DNA from: an uncultured Planctomycetales bacterium
GTDB taxonomy: Bacteria; Planctomycetota; Planctomycetia; Isosphaerales; Isosphaeraceae
DNA: 64,000 nt
Direction: 5' to 3'
NCBI GenBank assembly: GCA_903926465.1
Contig: CAIYJE010000055.1
Location: forward strand, 1-64,000
The notes under the pieces are model-generated. The model saw only the letters and a program-made list of their open reading frames with translations, did not search any database and was not told the origin of the DNA. Positions 32,257-41,024 of the stretch are shown piece after piece (position 1 is the stretch's first letter; each line of letters starts with the position of its first letter). The position numbers and the translations under genes are program-made.

Positions 32257-32919
32257 ATGAGTCCGCACAGGTTCATGTCGCGCCTTGCTGTTCTGGCCAT
32301 CCTCGCCGTGTGCATCGTGGGAACGGCCCCGGTGTCTCAGGCTGACATTGTGTACACTGTCAACAACAACGCCAGCTTGCAGCAGGGCTACACCCTGACA
32401 GGCACGATCACAACCGACGGCAAGATCGGTGATCTAGCCGGGTCGGACATCGGGGCTTGGTCGATCACCGCCACCAATGGCACCGCCACTTATACGACCT
32501 CGGGCACCGGAGCGATTATCGATGGGTCAGTGACTGCCTCTTCCACCGCCCTCACAGTTAGCGGGGTCACACAGCAGATTGACACGTATAATAGTTTCAC
32601 ACTCAAAGGCGATGACGGTTGGGTCTACGAGTTAACTAATTTTGCGAACAACCCCGGTAACGCGCCATTCTCCTACACACACAGGTCTGCGATGTATCAG
32701 GAGAATCCTCCGTACCTGACTGCCTTCTTGGTCTTTGACAGTTCAATTACTCTTCCCTTTGCAGCGTTAACAATAGCAACGGCCTCCGCCGCCGTCCCTG
32801 AGCCTTCAACCGTGGTGCTGGCCACCATTGTAGGTGCGATTGGCCTGGGTGGCGCGGCGGTCCGCAAGCGCAAGCTGGCCAAGCTGATCGACCTAGACGG
32901 GCGCGTTGGCTCGCTCTAA
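32257..32919 (+). CDS. PEP-CTERM sorting-signal protein
   Basis: A 220-residue exported protein. The signal peptide spans about 1-30 (LAVLAILAVCIVGTAPVSQA). A Thr/Gly/Asn-rich beta domain of about 150 residues follows (VYTVNNNASLQQGYTLTGTI). The C-terminal PEP-CTERM signal has VPEPST, a hydrophobic helix (VVLATIVGAIGLGGAAV) and RKRK. About 14 residues follow the basic cluster, a slightly longer tail than usual. Exosortase is expected to process it and deliver it to the surface or matrix; no exosortase gene is in the window. AAGGGA lies about 10 bp before the ATG, and a 9-bp hairpin (32948-32972) follows the gene. Confidence 0.92.
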   Translation: MSPHRFMSRLAVLAILAVCIVGTAPVSQADIVYTVNNNASLQQGYTLTGTITTDGKIGDLAGSDIGAWSITATNGTATYTTSGTGAIIDGSVTASSTALTVSGVTQQIDTYNSFTLKGDDGWVYELTNFANNPGNAPFSYTHRSAMYQENPPYLTAFLVFDSSITLPFAALTIATASAAVPEPSTVVLATIVGAIGLGGAAVRKRKLAKLIDLDGRVGSL

Positions 32920-32947
32920 CGATTGTCTATCCCAGGGACTGCATGGC

Positions 32948-32972
32948 GCTGGCTGCGAGCTTTGCAGCCAGC
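32948..32972 (+). terminator. hairpin after the PEP-CTERM gene
   Basis: GCTGGCTGC (32948-32956) pairs perfectly with GCAGCCAGC (32964-32972) around a 7-base loop, 29 bp after the stop. It lacks a T tract, so it may protect the mRNA end rather than terminate. Confidence 0.4.
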
Positions 32973-33074
32973 CCGTGCAGGCGGCTTGGGTGAAGTTCAA
33001 ACAACGCGTGCTTGCTCTGGTGGCATGGATGACGCCGTCTTTGGGTCATCCGTGAACGGGTGCAAACGACGTGT

Positions 33075-33204
33075 GCTTGCGGTGGGGCGAGGTTCCACCC
33101 GAGCCGGACGATTGTGGAACCGTAGTATTCACAATTGCGCCTGTACTCGAATGCCTTTGCAGTTCGTTTGTCCGGCTCGGGTGGAACCTCGCCCCACCGC
33201 AAGC
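33075..33204. repeat. intergenic element with perfect 35-bp inverted repeats
   Basis: The arm at 33075-33109 (begins GCTTGCGGTGGGGCGAGG) is repeated without a mismatch in inverted orientation at 33170-33204. The ends are 60 bp apart. A partial direct echo of the left flank (CAAACRACGYGTGCTTGC) lies at about 33000-33020. There is no coding capacity inside. It could form a long cruciform or be a MITE/REP-type unit distinct from the GACAGCCG family. The rest of 32920-33385 shows nothing else. Confidence 0.85.
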
Positions 33205-33385
33205 ATGGAAACCTTCATTTTACCATGATCCAGCCAGGTTTTGCGACTTGTGATAGATGACGAGGGTTTCACCCTGGGCTCATGTTGTGTCGGGCGTTTG
33301 GCCCTCAAGCGATCCTGTGTGCAAGGCAATTATGAATCGCTCTACAACCAGGTGAAAAGCGAGGCCGGTTGTGCAAGAAGTTGTG

Positions 33386-33559
33386 ATGGCAGAAAACGGG
33401 TTAAAGAGCCCCGAGCAGCGCTGCCCCCAATGTTTACGGGCGGGCAATAACCTGAGGCGGCTGAACCGGTCGCCCGTCGATCGGCTGATTGGGCTCATTT
33501 TCCAATGTCAGAAGTTCAAATGCTGGGTGTGTGGCTGGCAAGGATTGATGAGAGGATAA
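33386..33559 (+). CDS. zinc-ribbon microprotein
   Basis: A 57-residue protein with two CxxC-type knuckles: CPQC near residue 14 and CWVC near residue 47, with an extra Cys at FQCQKF. They are separated by a basic stretch with SPVDRLIGLIF. This is the pattern of small bacterial zinc-ribbon proteins ('CPxC...R...ERLLGL...yRCxxCgwrg'). The role is unknown; some bind nucleic acid or ribosomes. The frame opens at a GTG at 33371, but the ATG at 33386 is chosen, with a weak AAGAAG before it. It stands alone in the gap between the inverted-repeat element and the thioesterase gene. Confidence 0.65.
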   Translation: MAENGLKSPEQRCPQCLRAGNNLRRLNRSPVDRLIGLIFQCQKFKCWVCGWQGLMRG

Positions 33560-33763
33560 CCCGAAGACGTGTCATCCATGCCACCAGAGCACAGCTGTAT
33601 CCCAGGGCCTCAAGACCGAATTCCGGTGTACTCACAGCCGGTCGGCCTGGGATATCATGAATGGCCTTGGCGGGAGCTAGGAACAGCCTGGGTTGCCGGC
33701 CAGCACTGGCCGGGCCTGGAATGATCGCTGGATTTTGAACTGAATTTGCAGGGAGCCGTGGAC

Positions 33764-34249
33764 TTGAGCGAGGAACTGTTGGCAACCGACCCCAGGCGGT
33801 GGGCGAAGCCGGCCCACCCCGATGAGCCCCAAAACCGGATGCCGTTCCATGATCTGCTGGGGATGTGGCCACGCGAGGTGGCTGGTGGCAAGGCCGTGAT
33901 CGAATTAACGGTGGGCCCCCAGCACTTACGGGCCGGCACCATTTTGCACGGTGGCGTGTTCGCGGCCCTGCTTGATGCGGCCCAGGGGATGGCGGCGGCC
34001 AGCCTGGCACCGCCGGATCATGATCTGGTGACCGCCCAGCTTGGCCTGAACTTCATTCGGCCCGCACGCGTGGGAGATGCGCTCATTGCACTCGGAGAGG
34101 TCCAGCACGCGGGGCGCAAGACGGCCGTGACCCGGGGTGAGATTCGATCGAGTAATGGCACCCTGCTCGCCACGGGGACGGCCACACTGCTGTATTTGCC
34201 TATGGATACGGGCGTGGAAAACGGTGAAAAGCTGAGAAGAATGGACTGA
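33764..34249 (+). CDS. PaaI-family hotdog-fold thioesterase
   Basis: A 161-residue hotdog thioesterase that would hydrolyse an acyl-CoA. The family core is clear: an N-terminal helix with PFHDLLGM, the catalytic-site segment TILHGGVFAALLDAAQG (HGG followed by the Asp), and strands LNFIRPARVGDALIALGEV and GEIRSSNGTLLATGTATLLY. PaaI-like enzymes form tetramers in the cytoplasm. The substrate is not deducible. The start is judged to be the TTG at 33764 because GGGAG lies 8 bp before it; a GTG at 33758 is too close to that site and a TTG at 33746 lies upstream of it. The last codons form one arm of a GTCCAT-type inverted repeat. Confidence 0.88.
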   Translation: MSEELLATDPRRWAKPAHPDEPQNRMPFHDLLGMWPREVAGGKAVIELTVGPQHLRAGTILHGGVFAALLDAAQGMAAASLAPPDHDLVTAQLGLNFIRPARVGDALIALGEVQHAGRKTAVTRGEIRSSNGTLLATGTATLLYLPMDTGVENGEKLRRMD

Positions 34250-34336
34250 AATGCTCGGTATGGACTTGAATAAACCTACGTAGTTGATGTTTTGGTCGAT
34301 CATTCCTGTCCATACCGTCCATCAGGTCCATTCTGG
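34238..34336. repeat. GTCCAT-rich intergenic inverted repeat, copy 2
   Basis: The left arm, AGAATGGAC...CGGTATGGAC (34238-34265), overlaps the end of the thioesterase gene. The right arm, GTCCATACCGTCC...GGTCCATTCT (34308-34334), is its imperfect inverse. It is related to copies at 561-632 and 40938-41020. Confidence 0.6.
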
Positions 34337-34356
34337 TTTGCGTTGTTTCCCCAATG

Positions 34357-34392
34357 AAAAAAGCCGGCCTGGTCAGATGACCCGGCCGGCTT
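34357..34392 (-). terminator. intrinsic terminator of the DUF1559 gene
   Basis: On the minus strand AAGCCGGCC/GGCCGGCTT forms a 9-bp stem, with T residues after it (six A on the plus strand at 34357-34362). It lies about 25 bp after the DUF1559 stop. Read on the plus strand it may also act on the thioesterase transcript. Confidence 0.85.
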
Positions 34393-34417
34393 GGTTGCTC
34401 TGGATGATAAGCTTCAA

Positions 34418-35506
34418 TCAATAGTCGCTGGCGGAAACCACTTCACCACCGGCGGCCGAGATGATTGACCGGAAGACCACGACGTTGATGGATTCTTTGA
34501 GGAACTTCACGCTGCCGTCGCCGAACAGGGCGTTGACGCCACCAGGATGGAACGAGAACGGTTCCTGGTTGGCACCTGCCTGGCTGGTGGTACCGAACGC
34601 TGGGTTTCCTGCTTGTGGGTAAGGGCCTTGGGCGCACATCGGTCGGAACTTGTTGTTCGGAGCGCCGGAAACACCCAGGCCCACACCGTTGGCCTCACCC
34701 CAGCGCCATGCTCGTCTCTGCCCCTGGGGCACGGGGCGAGAAACGTTGGGCTGAAGTGGGGATACGTAAGATTCAGGCCGTTCGCTCACAAACCGGGCAT
34801 CGCGACCAGCGTCTTCGATCGCCAGAATCGTCCCGCTCAAACCGTCTCTGGTGGCGGCAATGGTGCCAACCGGGTGGTGGAGAATGCCGTCGATACGGGA
34901 GGGTCGATTGCGGAACGGAACGATGGGAGTGGCACCGGTTTGGCCAGTACGACCCTGGGGGTCGATATCCACATAGGTGGTGAAACCGTAGTCATTCACA
35001 CCGTAGCCAGGGCCAGCATTCTCGAATGGCGCACCGTTGGGGTCGCCGGTCTGGTCGCGGCCGGCGCTGCCTTCACGAACCGAGCTTGGGCAGATGAAGG
35101 TGTTAACCACGGTGGAATAGGCGGTGTAGTTCACGCCACTCAGGTGGTTGTAATCAAAGTTGAAGTTGATGGAGTTGAACACGGTGCCACCTTCCAGGTA
35201 CTGGAGAGCCCGGGCGTGAGCGCCGGTGCCATCGGTGTACATGGTGTCTGGCACAGCCACACCCTGGTACAGCGAACCCTGGCCGGCGATTGGGAACGTG
35301 CCGTTGGCGGATTCGTAGTTGTGAACGGCCAGGCCGAGTTGCTTGAGGTTGTTGGTGCACTGGGCGCGGCGGGCGGCTTCACGGGCCGACTGCACGGCGG
35401 GCAGTAGCAAAGACACCAGCACACCAATGATTGAGATCACCACAAGCAGTTCAATCAGCGTAAAACCACGGCGGAGGGACGGAATCCTGGTCGGCGAAGC
35501 AGACAT
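34418..35506 (-). CDS. DUF1559 prepilin-like protein
   Basis: A 362-residue protein of the large planctomycete DUF1559 family. It has a type IV prepilin/pseudopilin N terminus ([20 protein letters not shown]), with Glu at position 5 after the cleavage point, and [23 protein letters not shown] with '[14 protein letters not shown]', the family hallmark. The C-terminal H-x9-DG motif is seen as [17 protein letters not shown]. These proteins are thought to be exported and assembled or anchored by pilus-type machinery; their function is unknown. The start is at 35506, with AGGAG 7 bp upstream, not the longer frame from 35578. A small lipoprotein gene precedes it on the same strand, a pairing often seen with this family. 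Confidence 0.94.
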   Translation of the reverse strand: MSASPTRIPSLRRGFTLIELLVVISIIGVLVSLLLPAVQSAREAARRAQCTNNLKQLGLAVHNYESANGTFPIAGQGSLYQGVAVPDTMYTDGTGAHARALQYLEGGTVFNSINFNFDYNHLSGVNYTAYSTVVNTFICPSSVREGSAGRDQTGDPNGAPFENAGPGYGVNDYGFTTYVDIDPQGRTGQTGATPIVPFRNRPSRIDGILHHPVGTIAATRDGLSGTILAIEDAGRDARFVSERPESYVSPLQPNVSRPVPQGQRRAWRWGEANGVGLGVSGAPNNKFRPMCAQGPYPQAGNPAFGTTSQAGANQEPFSFHPGGVNALFGDGSVKFLKESINVVVFRSIISAAGGEVVSASDY

Positions 35507-35574
35507 CGAAATCTCCTGAATCTGGGATAGAACGAGAACGCGAACCTGAAAATGTGCGATCGGAACCAGACGGG

Positions 35575-36048
35575 TCACTTCAACTCGATTGGGCTCAGCG
35601 TGGTGGGCTCGGCCTTCACGGTGACTACCAGCGTGGAGCTGTCTTCATCAAGGTATTTGGATGGGAACGGTGGCTTGACCGTCTTGCTCTTCTTGACTCC
35701 GGCGGCCCCAGGCTCGACCCGCACCTTGTATTTGCCGGGCACTGCGCCATCGCCGGGCGTCTTGGTGGTCAGCGTGAACTTGCCATCACTCTGAATCTCG
35801 CCCACCGACGGTGGCGTGCTGGTATCCTCGGCGGCCACCAAAACCACGCGGCCTTCCTTCAGAGGCGACCCATTCTTGAGGACGACAGTTCCAGAGACCG
35901 GGAAGGTCTGACCGATCGGTTTGGTTGCCACATCCGAAGGACCCGAGCAACCCACTCCGCAGAGCAGGGCCGCCGTGCCAGCGAGCGCTGTGAATGTGTT
36001 TCGGAAACGGGAACGAAAACCAGAGAGTGAACGCTTTCCCGAACTCAT
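35575..36048 (-). CDS. small lipoprotein with carboxypeptidase-regulatory-like fold
   Basis: A 157-residue lipoprotein: the signal peptide ends in LLCGVGC, a lipobox-like site. The mature part ([22 protein letters not shown], then [27 protein letters not shown]) has the 'V-x-G-x-V-x-x-x-G-x-P' and 'DGxFxLxxxxPGxYxVxV' pattern of transthyretin/CarboxypepD_reg-like beta sandwiches. It likely sits in the envelope beside its DUF1559 partner. The start is set at the ATG at 36048 (GAGG 9 bp upstream); upstream Met codons up to 36135 are alternatives. The gap to the DUF1559 start is 68 bp, consistent with one transcript. Confidence 0.85.
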   Translation of the reverse strand: MSSGKRSLSGFRSRFRNTFTALAGTAALLCGVGCSGPSDVATKPIGQTFPVSGTVVLKNGSPLKEGRVVLVAAEDTSTPPSVGEIQSDGKFTLTTKTPGDGAVPGKYKVRVEPGAAGVKKSKTVKPPFPSKYLDEDSSTLVVTVKAEPTTLSPIELK

Positions 36049-36528
36049 CGACATCATCCTCATAGACTGGGGTAACCCGAGCGTTTTCGTTGTCATGTCG
36101 CTCGGGCTTAGCCACGTGGCCGCGGTCATGGTCAACCCCCTAGGGCAATGGCCGTGCCAGATTCACGGGTCACCGGTTGGAAAACTGGCTTCCCTGTGAA
36201 ATTTCCTCGGAATTCCTATCGTTTTGATAGGGAATATTTTTTAGGGGGGGTAGGATCCGGCCTGGCTGGGCCTTGAAATCTCACGGCCGTGCCAGGAAAT
36301 ATCCCAGGCCATGAAATTTCCAGGGTGGGATTTGACTCTGCGTTTTTGCGCGCTGTTATGGGTTACTTGGTGAGAAATCGCCTGTTTCGACCGAAGTCTG
36401 CCATCAATCCGAATCTTTCGAATCGCTCTTGCCTTCTCTTGGAGATTGAATCAATACTAACTCGATCAGAGTGGTATGAAATGGTCTATCGAGATTTTTG
36501 GAGTGCTGGGTTACTCCGGTGGTGATCC
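36049..36528. other. divergent intergenic region, AT-rich centre
   Basis: This includes CCTATC-GTTTT-GATAGG followed by TATTTTTT (36217-36243), a weak plus-strand terminator-like hairpin, and an A/T-rich stretch up to 36500. A 78-codon plus frame (36289-36525) ends just before the activator gene, but it has no ribosome site or recognisable sequence and is not called. Confidence 0.4.
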
Positions 36529-38160
36529 ATGAGTGTGCTCCTGACACGAGAGAGTAAGGTCAAGTCGATGGACGTCGAAGGTTCGAGCGTGGCTCTGGTT
36601 TCCGACCTCTGGCGGGAGGTGGGTCGGCACCTGCATCTGGAGGAGGTCATCGAGCGGCTGGCGGAGATGTTGCCGCCGTTCTTACCTGCCGACGAGGTTT
36701 TGATTCGCCTGGTGGATTCTGGCCGACAGGTGCTGGAAACGGCGGCGCTTGGGCTGGGGAAGCCGGGGCCGGTGCCTGCGCGGGCCCGGACCGAATGCTT
36801 GGAGTCGGATTACCAGCGGATCATTCAGTGGTGTCAATCAGATCGCGTGGAGCGGGGCAGTGTGCGAGAACTGGGGGCGCGGTTGCCTGGCCTGGTCCCG
36901 CCCGACCTGGAGGGAGACGTGCTAGCCGCGCCTCTCAAAAGTCCAGGTGGCCAGCTGGGGGCGGTGGTGCTGGTGGCCTTGCCGCCCGAGCGGTTTGTGG
37001 CGGCTCATCTGGCGGTGGTGGCAAAGTTGCTGGATCCACTGTCGATGGCGCTTGAGAATGATCATCGGTTGCGGGAACTGGTGACTTTGCGAGAGGCGGT
37101 GGAGGCCGAGAACCGGGGGCTGCTCTCCAGGCTTGGCCGGCATGATATCAGCGAGTCGATTGTGGGGGCCGATACGGGCTTGCGCGAGGTGATGGAGCAG
37201 ATCGACCTGGTGGCCCGGTCTGATGCGCCGGTGCTGGTGCTGGGCGAAACGGGTTCTGGTAAAGAGGTTGTGGCGCGTGCCATTCACCTCAAATCCAGGC
37301 GAGCCACGGGTCCATTCATGCGCGTGAATTGCGGTGCCATTCCGCCCGAGCTGGTGGATAGCGAGCTGTTTGGCCATGAACGAGGGAGCTTCACCGGTGC
37401 GCTCAATGAGCGCAAGGGCTGGTTTGAGCGGGCCGACGGCGGCACCTTGTTTCTGGACGAGTGTGGTGAGTTGCCACCGGCCGCGCAGGTGCGATTGTTG
37501 CGGATCTTGCAAGACGGCCAGTTTGAACGGGTGGGTGGAGAGAAAGCGTGTCGGGCCGACGTGCGGATTATTGCGGCAACGCACAGGGACCTGCAGGCGA
37601 TGGTGTCTGCGGGTCAGTTCCGGCAGGATCTGTGGTACCGGATGGCGGTGTTTCCGATCAAGCTGCCGGCCTTGCGAGAGCGGGTCATGGATATTCCGGT
37701 GCTGGCGGCCCACTTTGCCGTACGTGCCGCCGGCCGGCTGGGTGCGCCGCCGCTGGCCCCTGATCTGGCCGATGTGGATTTGCTGTGCGCCTATAGCTGG
37801 CCCGGCAATGTGCGTGAACTGGCGGCCGTGATTGAGCGGGCAACCATTCTGGGGAACGGCAAGCGGCTGGAGATTGCCAGGGCGCTGGGAAATGCCCAGG
37901 TATTGCCCTTGCCAGACGTGGCTGCCGTCAAGCTTGCGTCCGATGTTTCTGTACCGGCGGCCTTACCGGTTGCAGATGCTGCAAGCGGACCGTTTCCGAC
38001 CCTTGATGATGCCATTCGCGATCACATGGTGCTGGCGCTGGAAAAGACGCGGGGCCGGATTGAGGGGCCAGATGGCGCGGCGGCTTTGCTGGGGATCAAT
38101 CCCCACACCTTGCGTTCCCGGATGAAGAAACTCGGGGTGAACTGGGGGCAGTTTCGATAA
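36529..38160 (+). CDS. sigma-54-dependent transcriptional activator with GAF-like sensor
   Basis: A 543-residue enhancer-binding protein. Residues about 20-185 form a GAF-like sensor. The AAA+ domain (about 210-445) has Walker A GETGSGKE, the sigma-54 loop GSFTGA at 286-291, Walker B GTLFLDECGELP and the sensor segment RIIAATHRDL. A Fis-type helix-turn-helix is at the end (GAAALLGINPHTLRSRMKKLGV). The loop has Ser where GAFTGA has Ala; the Thr that touches sigma-54 is kept, so activity is expected. It is not a response regulator, since it has no receiver domain, and it should respond to a small ligand through GAF. Its target genes are unknown. It is convergent with the TPR-transferase gene. 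Confidence 0.93.
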   Translation: MSVLLTRESKVKSMDVEGSSVALVSDLWREVGRHLHLEEVIERLAEMLPPFLPADEVLIRLVDSGRQVLETAALGLGKPGPVPARARTECLESDYQRIIQWCQSDRVERGSVRELGARLPGLVPPDLEGDVLAAPLKSPGGQLGAVVLVALPPERFVAAHLAVVAKLLDPLSMALENDHRLRELVTLREAVEAENRGLLSRLGRHDISESIVGADTGLREVMEQIDLVARSDAPVLVLGETGSGKEVVARAIHLKSRRATGPFMRVNCGAIPPELVDSELFGHERGSFTGALNERKGWFERADGGTLFLDECGELPPAAQVRLLRILQDGQFERVGGEKACRADVRIIAATHRDLQAMVSAGQFRQDLWYRMAVFPIKLPALRERVMDIPVLAAHFAVRAAGRLGAPPLAPDLADVDLLCAYSWPGNVRELAAVIERATILGNGKRLEIARALGNAQVLPLPDVAAVKLASDVSVPAALPVADAASGPFPTLDDAIRDHMVLALEKTRGRIEGPDGAAALLGINPHTLRSRMKKLGVNWGQFR

Positions 38161-38208
38161 TCGGACCCGCCTGCATCTTCTTATAGGATTTCGAAACGTG
38201 AGAGTACG

Positions 38209-38251
38209 AAAAACAAGAACCGGCACCAAACGTGGTTGGTGCCGGTTCTTG
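38209..38251 (-). terminator. strong hairpin terminator of the TPR-GT41 gene
   Basis: A perfect 16-bp stem (38214-38229 with 38236-38251; core AACCGGCACCAA) has a 6-base loop. On the minus strand it is followed by TTTTT (38213-38209). It lies 41 bp after the TPR-transferase stop and 49 bp from the activator stop, so it may serve both convergent genes. Confidence 0.9.
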
Positions 38252-38291
38252 TAAGTTAAACACACACTCGTGTGACTGAATCGTGAACGGA

Positions 38292-40682
38292 TTACTGGAT
38301 CTGTGCCTTGGCCGTATCTTGTTCGCAGTACTCTTTCCACATCTGCTGGTAAGCGGCTTCCACGTTCTGAGCGAACCGAGTTTTATCCATCAGGGGAGAG
38401 GTTTGCATACGCTCTCGAAGGCCGGCCTTCAAATCACTTAAACGATCACGATCTTCCGCCAGTGCGGCGGCAATTTTGATGTATTCCTCGGGGCTGTGCG
38501 CGACCAGTTCTGGCAAACCGATGTTGGTCAGAATGCTCAGGCCGCCTCTTCCCACGGCTGTTGAGCCAGCCAGGCTAACTACCGGGGTGCCCATCCAAAG
38601 GGCATCGCAGGTGGTGGTTCCGCCGCTGTAGGGGAAGGGATCGAGCGCGATATCGGTTTGCTGGAGAACTCCCAGATATTGGTCCATCGGCAGATAGCCC
38701 ATGAACACCAGACGGTCTTTAGAAATCCCTTGCTCCACAAAGCTGGCCACAATGTTGTCTCGGTGGCTACCGGCCTGGGTGTGAATGACCAATCGGGAGT
38801 GGGGAACCGCCTGCAAAATCTTGGCCCAGGTGGCGAGCACTTTGGGCCCCACCTTGCAGAAATTATTGAAAGACCCAAACGTGATCTGGCCTGGCTTTGC
38901 AACCGGCAATGGCTGGCTAACCGGCGTGACGGTTGGCGGTTCGTAGCACCAGTACGTTTCTGGCAAATGAACCGACTTCTCAGAGTAGAACGAACTGGTA
39001 TCGGTGTGTGGGTCCAGGTACGGGTCTGTCAGGCGATAATCAATGGTGCCCAGGCCCGTGGTCCCGCAGTAGGCAAGGTAAGTTACCTGCACGGGAGCCG
39101 GCTTCCGCGCAAATGTCAGCAGCCGGTGACTGCCCATGTGCATGGTCAGATCGATCAGAATGTCGATCTGATCCTGGCGAATCTGGTCGGCCAGTTTCTC
39201 GTCTGAGAACGCGGCAGCGTTGCGCCAGGTATCGGCATGCAGGCGGCAACGGTCGGTTACTGCGTCTGGTCTGCGAACCGACGCGTAGCAGAAGACCTCA
39301 AACTTTTGGCGATTGTGAGCTTCCAGCAGCGGCGAGATGAACCGACCAACCGGGTGCGTGCGAAAGTCTGGAGACACGTAACCAATGCGCAAGCGGCGGT
39401 GAGTCGATTTCTCGTTCTCATGGGGCTTGATCTGTTCGGCCAGTGGTTCAGCGTATCGCTGGTTCCAGTTTTGGTGCTGTTGATAAACGGTTTCTTGATC
39501 CGCCGCATCCGTGAACAACTGGGTGTAAACCACGTTGCTATGAATGGGGTAGTATCCGTTTGTCAGCTCAAGCGCCTGTTGAAAACTGGCAATGGCCTCA
39601 TCCAGTTTGCCCTGATCTTTGTAAACATTGCCCACGTTGTTGTGGGCGTCTGGGTGATTGGGCTTCATTTTCAGGGCTTTGAAGTAATACGACAGGGCCT
39701 CATCCAGTTTGCCCTGGTCTTTGCAAACATTGCCAATCTTGACATAGATGTCTGGGTTTTGCGGGTTGAGTGCGAGTTCCCGCTGGTAGCAGGTCATGGC
39801 CTCGGTCAGGTCTCCCAGATCACTCAACGTCTGGCCCAGGTTGCCCAGCGCCTCAACGTAATTGGGTTCCAGTTCCAGGGCTTTGCGAAAGGCGGGAACC
39901 GCCTCCAATAGCCTTCCTTCTTCATTGAAGGCAACCCCCAGGTTGTTGTGGGCAATTGCATAATTGGGCTTAAGTTCCAGAGCCCGGCGGTAGTAGGCAA
40001 TGGCCTTTTCGAGTTCCCCTCGTTTCTTGAAGAGGTTTCCGATATTGCTGTGCGTTTCGCCAATTTCGGGCCTGAGTCTGAGCGCTTTTTGGTAACAGTC
40101 GAACGCCAGATCAAGTTCGCCCAGGTCAGAGTAAGCATTCCCCAGATTGTTGTGAGCTTCTACGAACTGGGGATTGAGTTTCAAAGCCTGCCCGAACGTT
40201 TCGATGGCGGCTTCAGAATTCCCCTGCTCTTTAAGGGCGTTTCCCAGGTTGTTCAACGCGTTAACATAGTCTGGCTTGAGCTCCAGCGCATGACGAAAGC
40301 TGGCAATGGCCTGGTCGAATTTGCCAAGCCCTTTGAGAGCCAGGCCCAGGTTGTTGTGTGCCTGGTGATACTTGGGTTGGATTTCAATGGCCCGGCGATA
40401 GCAATCGACCGCCTCGTCCATTTTGCCCATATCGGTGTAGGTGGCGCCCAGATTTCCGTAGGCCTCGGCATAGTCTGGGGCTAGTTCAATGGCCCGCCGG
40501 AAACAGGCAATGGCCTCTCCCCGCCGGTGGTCTTGCTGGGCGATTACGCCCAGAAGTTGATACGCCACCGGTTGATTGGGGTCCACTTGCAAGATCTGCT
40601 GGTAAATTTGCTCGGCAACTTGCAATCGACCATTCTGGTGGTGTTCCACAGCCATAGACAGCGCTTCAGACACGGTGGGCAT
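38292..40682 (-). CDS. TPR protein with SPINDLY/OGT-type (GT41) glycosyltransferase domain
   Basis: A 796-residue protein. Residues about 1-410 are at least eleven near-canonical TPRs ('AHNNLGxAxxxxGxxxxAIxxYxxALxLxPNY'). From about 440 there is an O-GlcNAc-transferase-type catalytic region: RLRIGYVSPDFRTHPVGRF, IDILIDLTMHMGSHRL, PVQVTYLAYCGTTGL, ITFGSFNNFCKVGP, RLVFMGYLPMDQYL, ALDPFPYSGGTTTCDALWMG and PVVSLAGSTAVGRGG. GT41 enzymes transfer GlcNAc, or fucose in plant SPY, to Ser/Thr of proteins, and the TPRs select the targets. There is no signal peptide, so it acts in the cytoplasm. The ATG at 40682 is preferred; a TTG at 40700 is possible. Bacterial donors and targets are largely unknown. 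Confidence 0.93.
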   Translation of the reverse strand: MPTVSEALSMAVEHHQNGRLQVAEQIYQQILQVDPNQPVAYQLLGVIAQQDHRRGEAIACFRRAIELAPDYAEAYGNLGATYTDMGKMDEAVDCYRRAIEIQPKYHQAHNNLGLALKGLGKFDQAIASFRHALELKPDYVNALNNLGNALKEQGNSEAAIETFGQALKLNPQFVEAHNNLGNAYSDLGELDLAFDCYQKALRLRPEIGETHSNIGNLFKKRGELEKAIAYYRRALELKPNYAIAHNNLGVAFNEEGRLLEAVPAFRKALELEPNYVEALGNLGQTLSDLGDLTEAMTCYQRELALNPQNPDIYVKIGNVCKDQGKLDEALSYYFKALKMKPNHPDAHNNVGNVYKDQGKLDEAIASFQQALELTNGYYPIHSNVVYTQLFTDAADQETVYQQHQNWNQRYAEPLAEQIKPHENEKSTHRRLRIGYVSPDFRTHPVGRFISPLLEAHNRQKFEVFCYASVRRPDAVTDRCRLHADTWRNAAAFSDEKLADQIRQDQIDILIDLTMHMGSHRLLTFARKPAPVQVTYLAYCGTTGLGTIDYRLTDPYLDPHTDTSSFYSEKSVHLPETYWCYEPPTVTPVSQPLPVAKPGQITFGSFNNFCKVGPKVLATWAKILQAVPHSRLVIHTQAGSHRDNIVASFVEQGISKDRLVFMGYLPMDQYLGVLQQTDIALDPFPYSGGTTTCDALWMGTPVVSLAGSTAVGRGGLSILTNIGLPELVAHSPEEYIKIAAALAEDRDRLSDLKAGLRERMQTSPLMDKTRFAQNVEAAYQQMWKEYCEQDTAKAQIQ

Positions 40683-40937
40683 TTTGATAAGTCCAGGCAA
40701 TTTCCAGAGGAATCATGATGTTGCAACAGAGATGCCCGAATTATACCGCAAGTCTCAGTGGCAAAGTGAAACTCTGGCCAGAGAGGCAGTCGAGCACCAA
40801 CACACAATCTTCGCCAGACTCCCAGAGAACTCAACTACGAATTGACGAAATGACAGTGAGCGGGGACGAATTGTTCTTGCCTTCAATTACCATGACACTT
40901 ACCGAACGAGGCGAAACCCAGATTTACCGGATCGGAA
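40683..40937. other. intergenic gap upstream of the TPR-GT41 gene
   Basis: This is the leader of the TPR-transferase gene, with a low-GC stretch at 40840-40930. I see no gene and no recognisable promoter boxes. Confidence 0.3.
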
Positions 40938-41020
40938 CGGACTTCATGGACGGAATGGACAGGGTTGATCGACCAAGACAAAGCCGGTCTGATCTCTTTC
41001 TGGTCCATCCCGTCCAATCG
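40938..41020. repeat. GTCCAT-rich intergenic inverted repeat, copy 3
   Basis: CGGACTTCATGGACGGAATG(GAC) at 40938-40960 is inversely repeated, imperfectly, as GGTCCATCCCGTCCAATCG at 41002-41020. It ends 4 bp before the stop codon of the Gfo/Idh/MocA gene. The TTCATGGACGG core is shared with copy 1. Confidence 0.6.
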
Positions 41021-41024
41021 TTAG

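Noticed and set aside
36289-36525. 78-codon plus frame before the sigma-54 activator
   Set aside because: No ribosome site and unlike any protein I know; composition follows the AT-rich gap.
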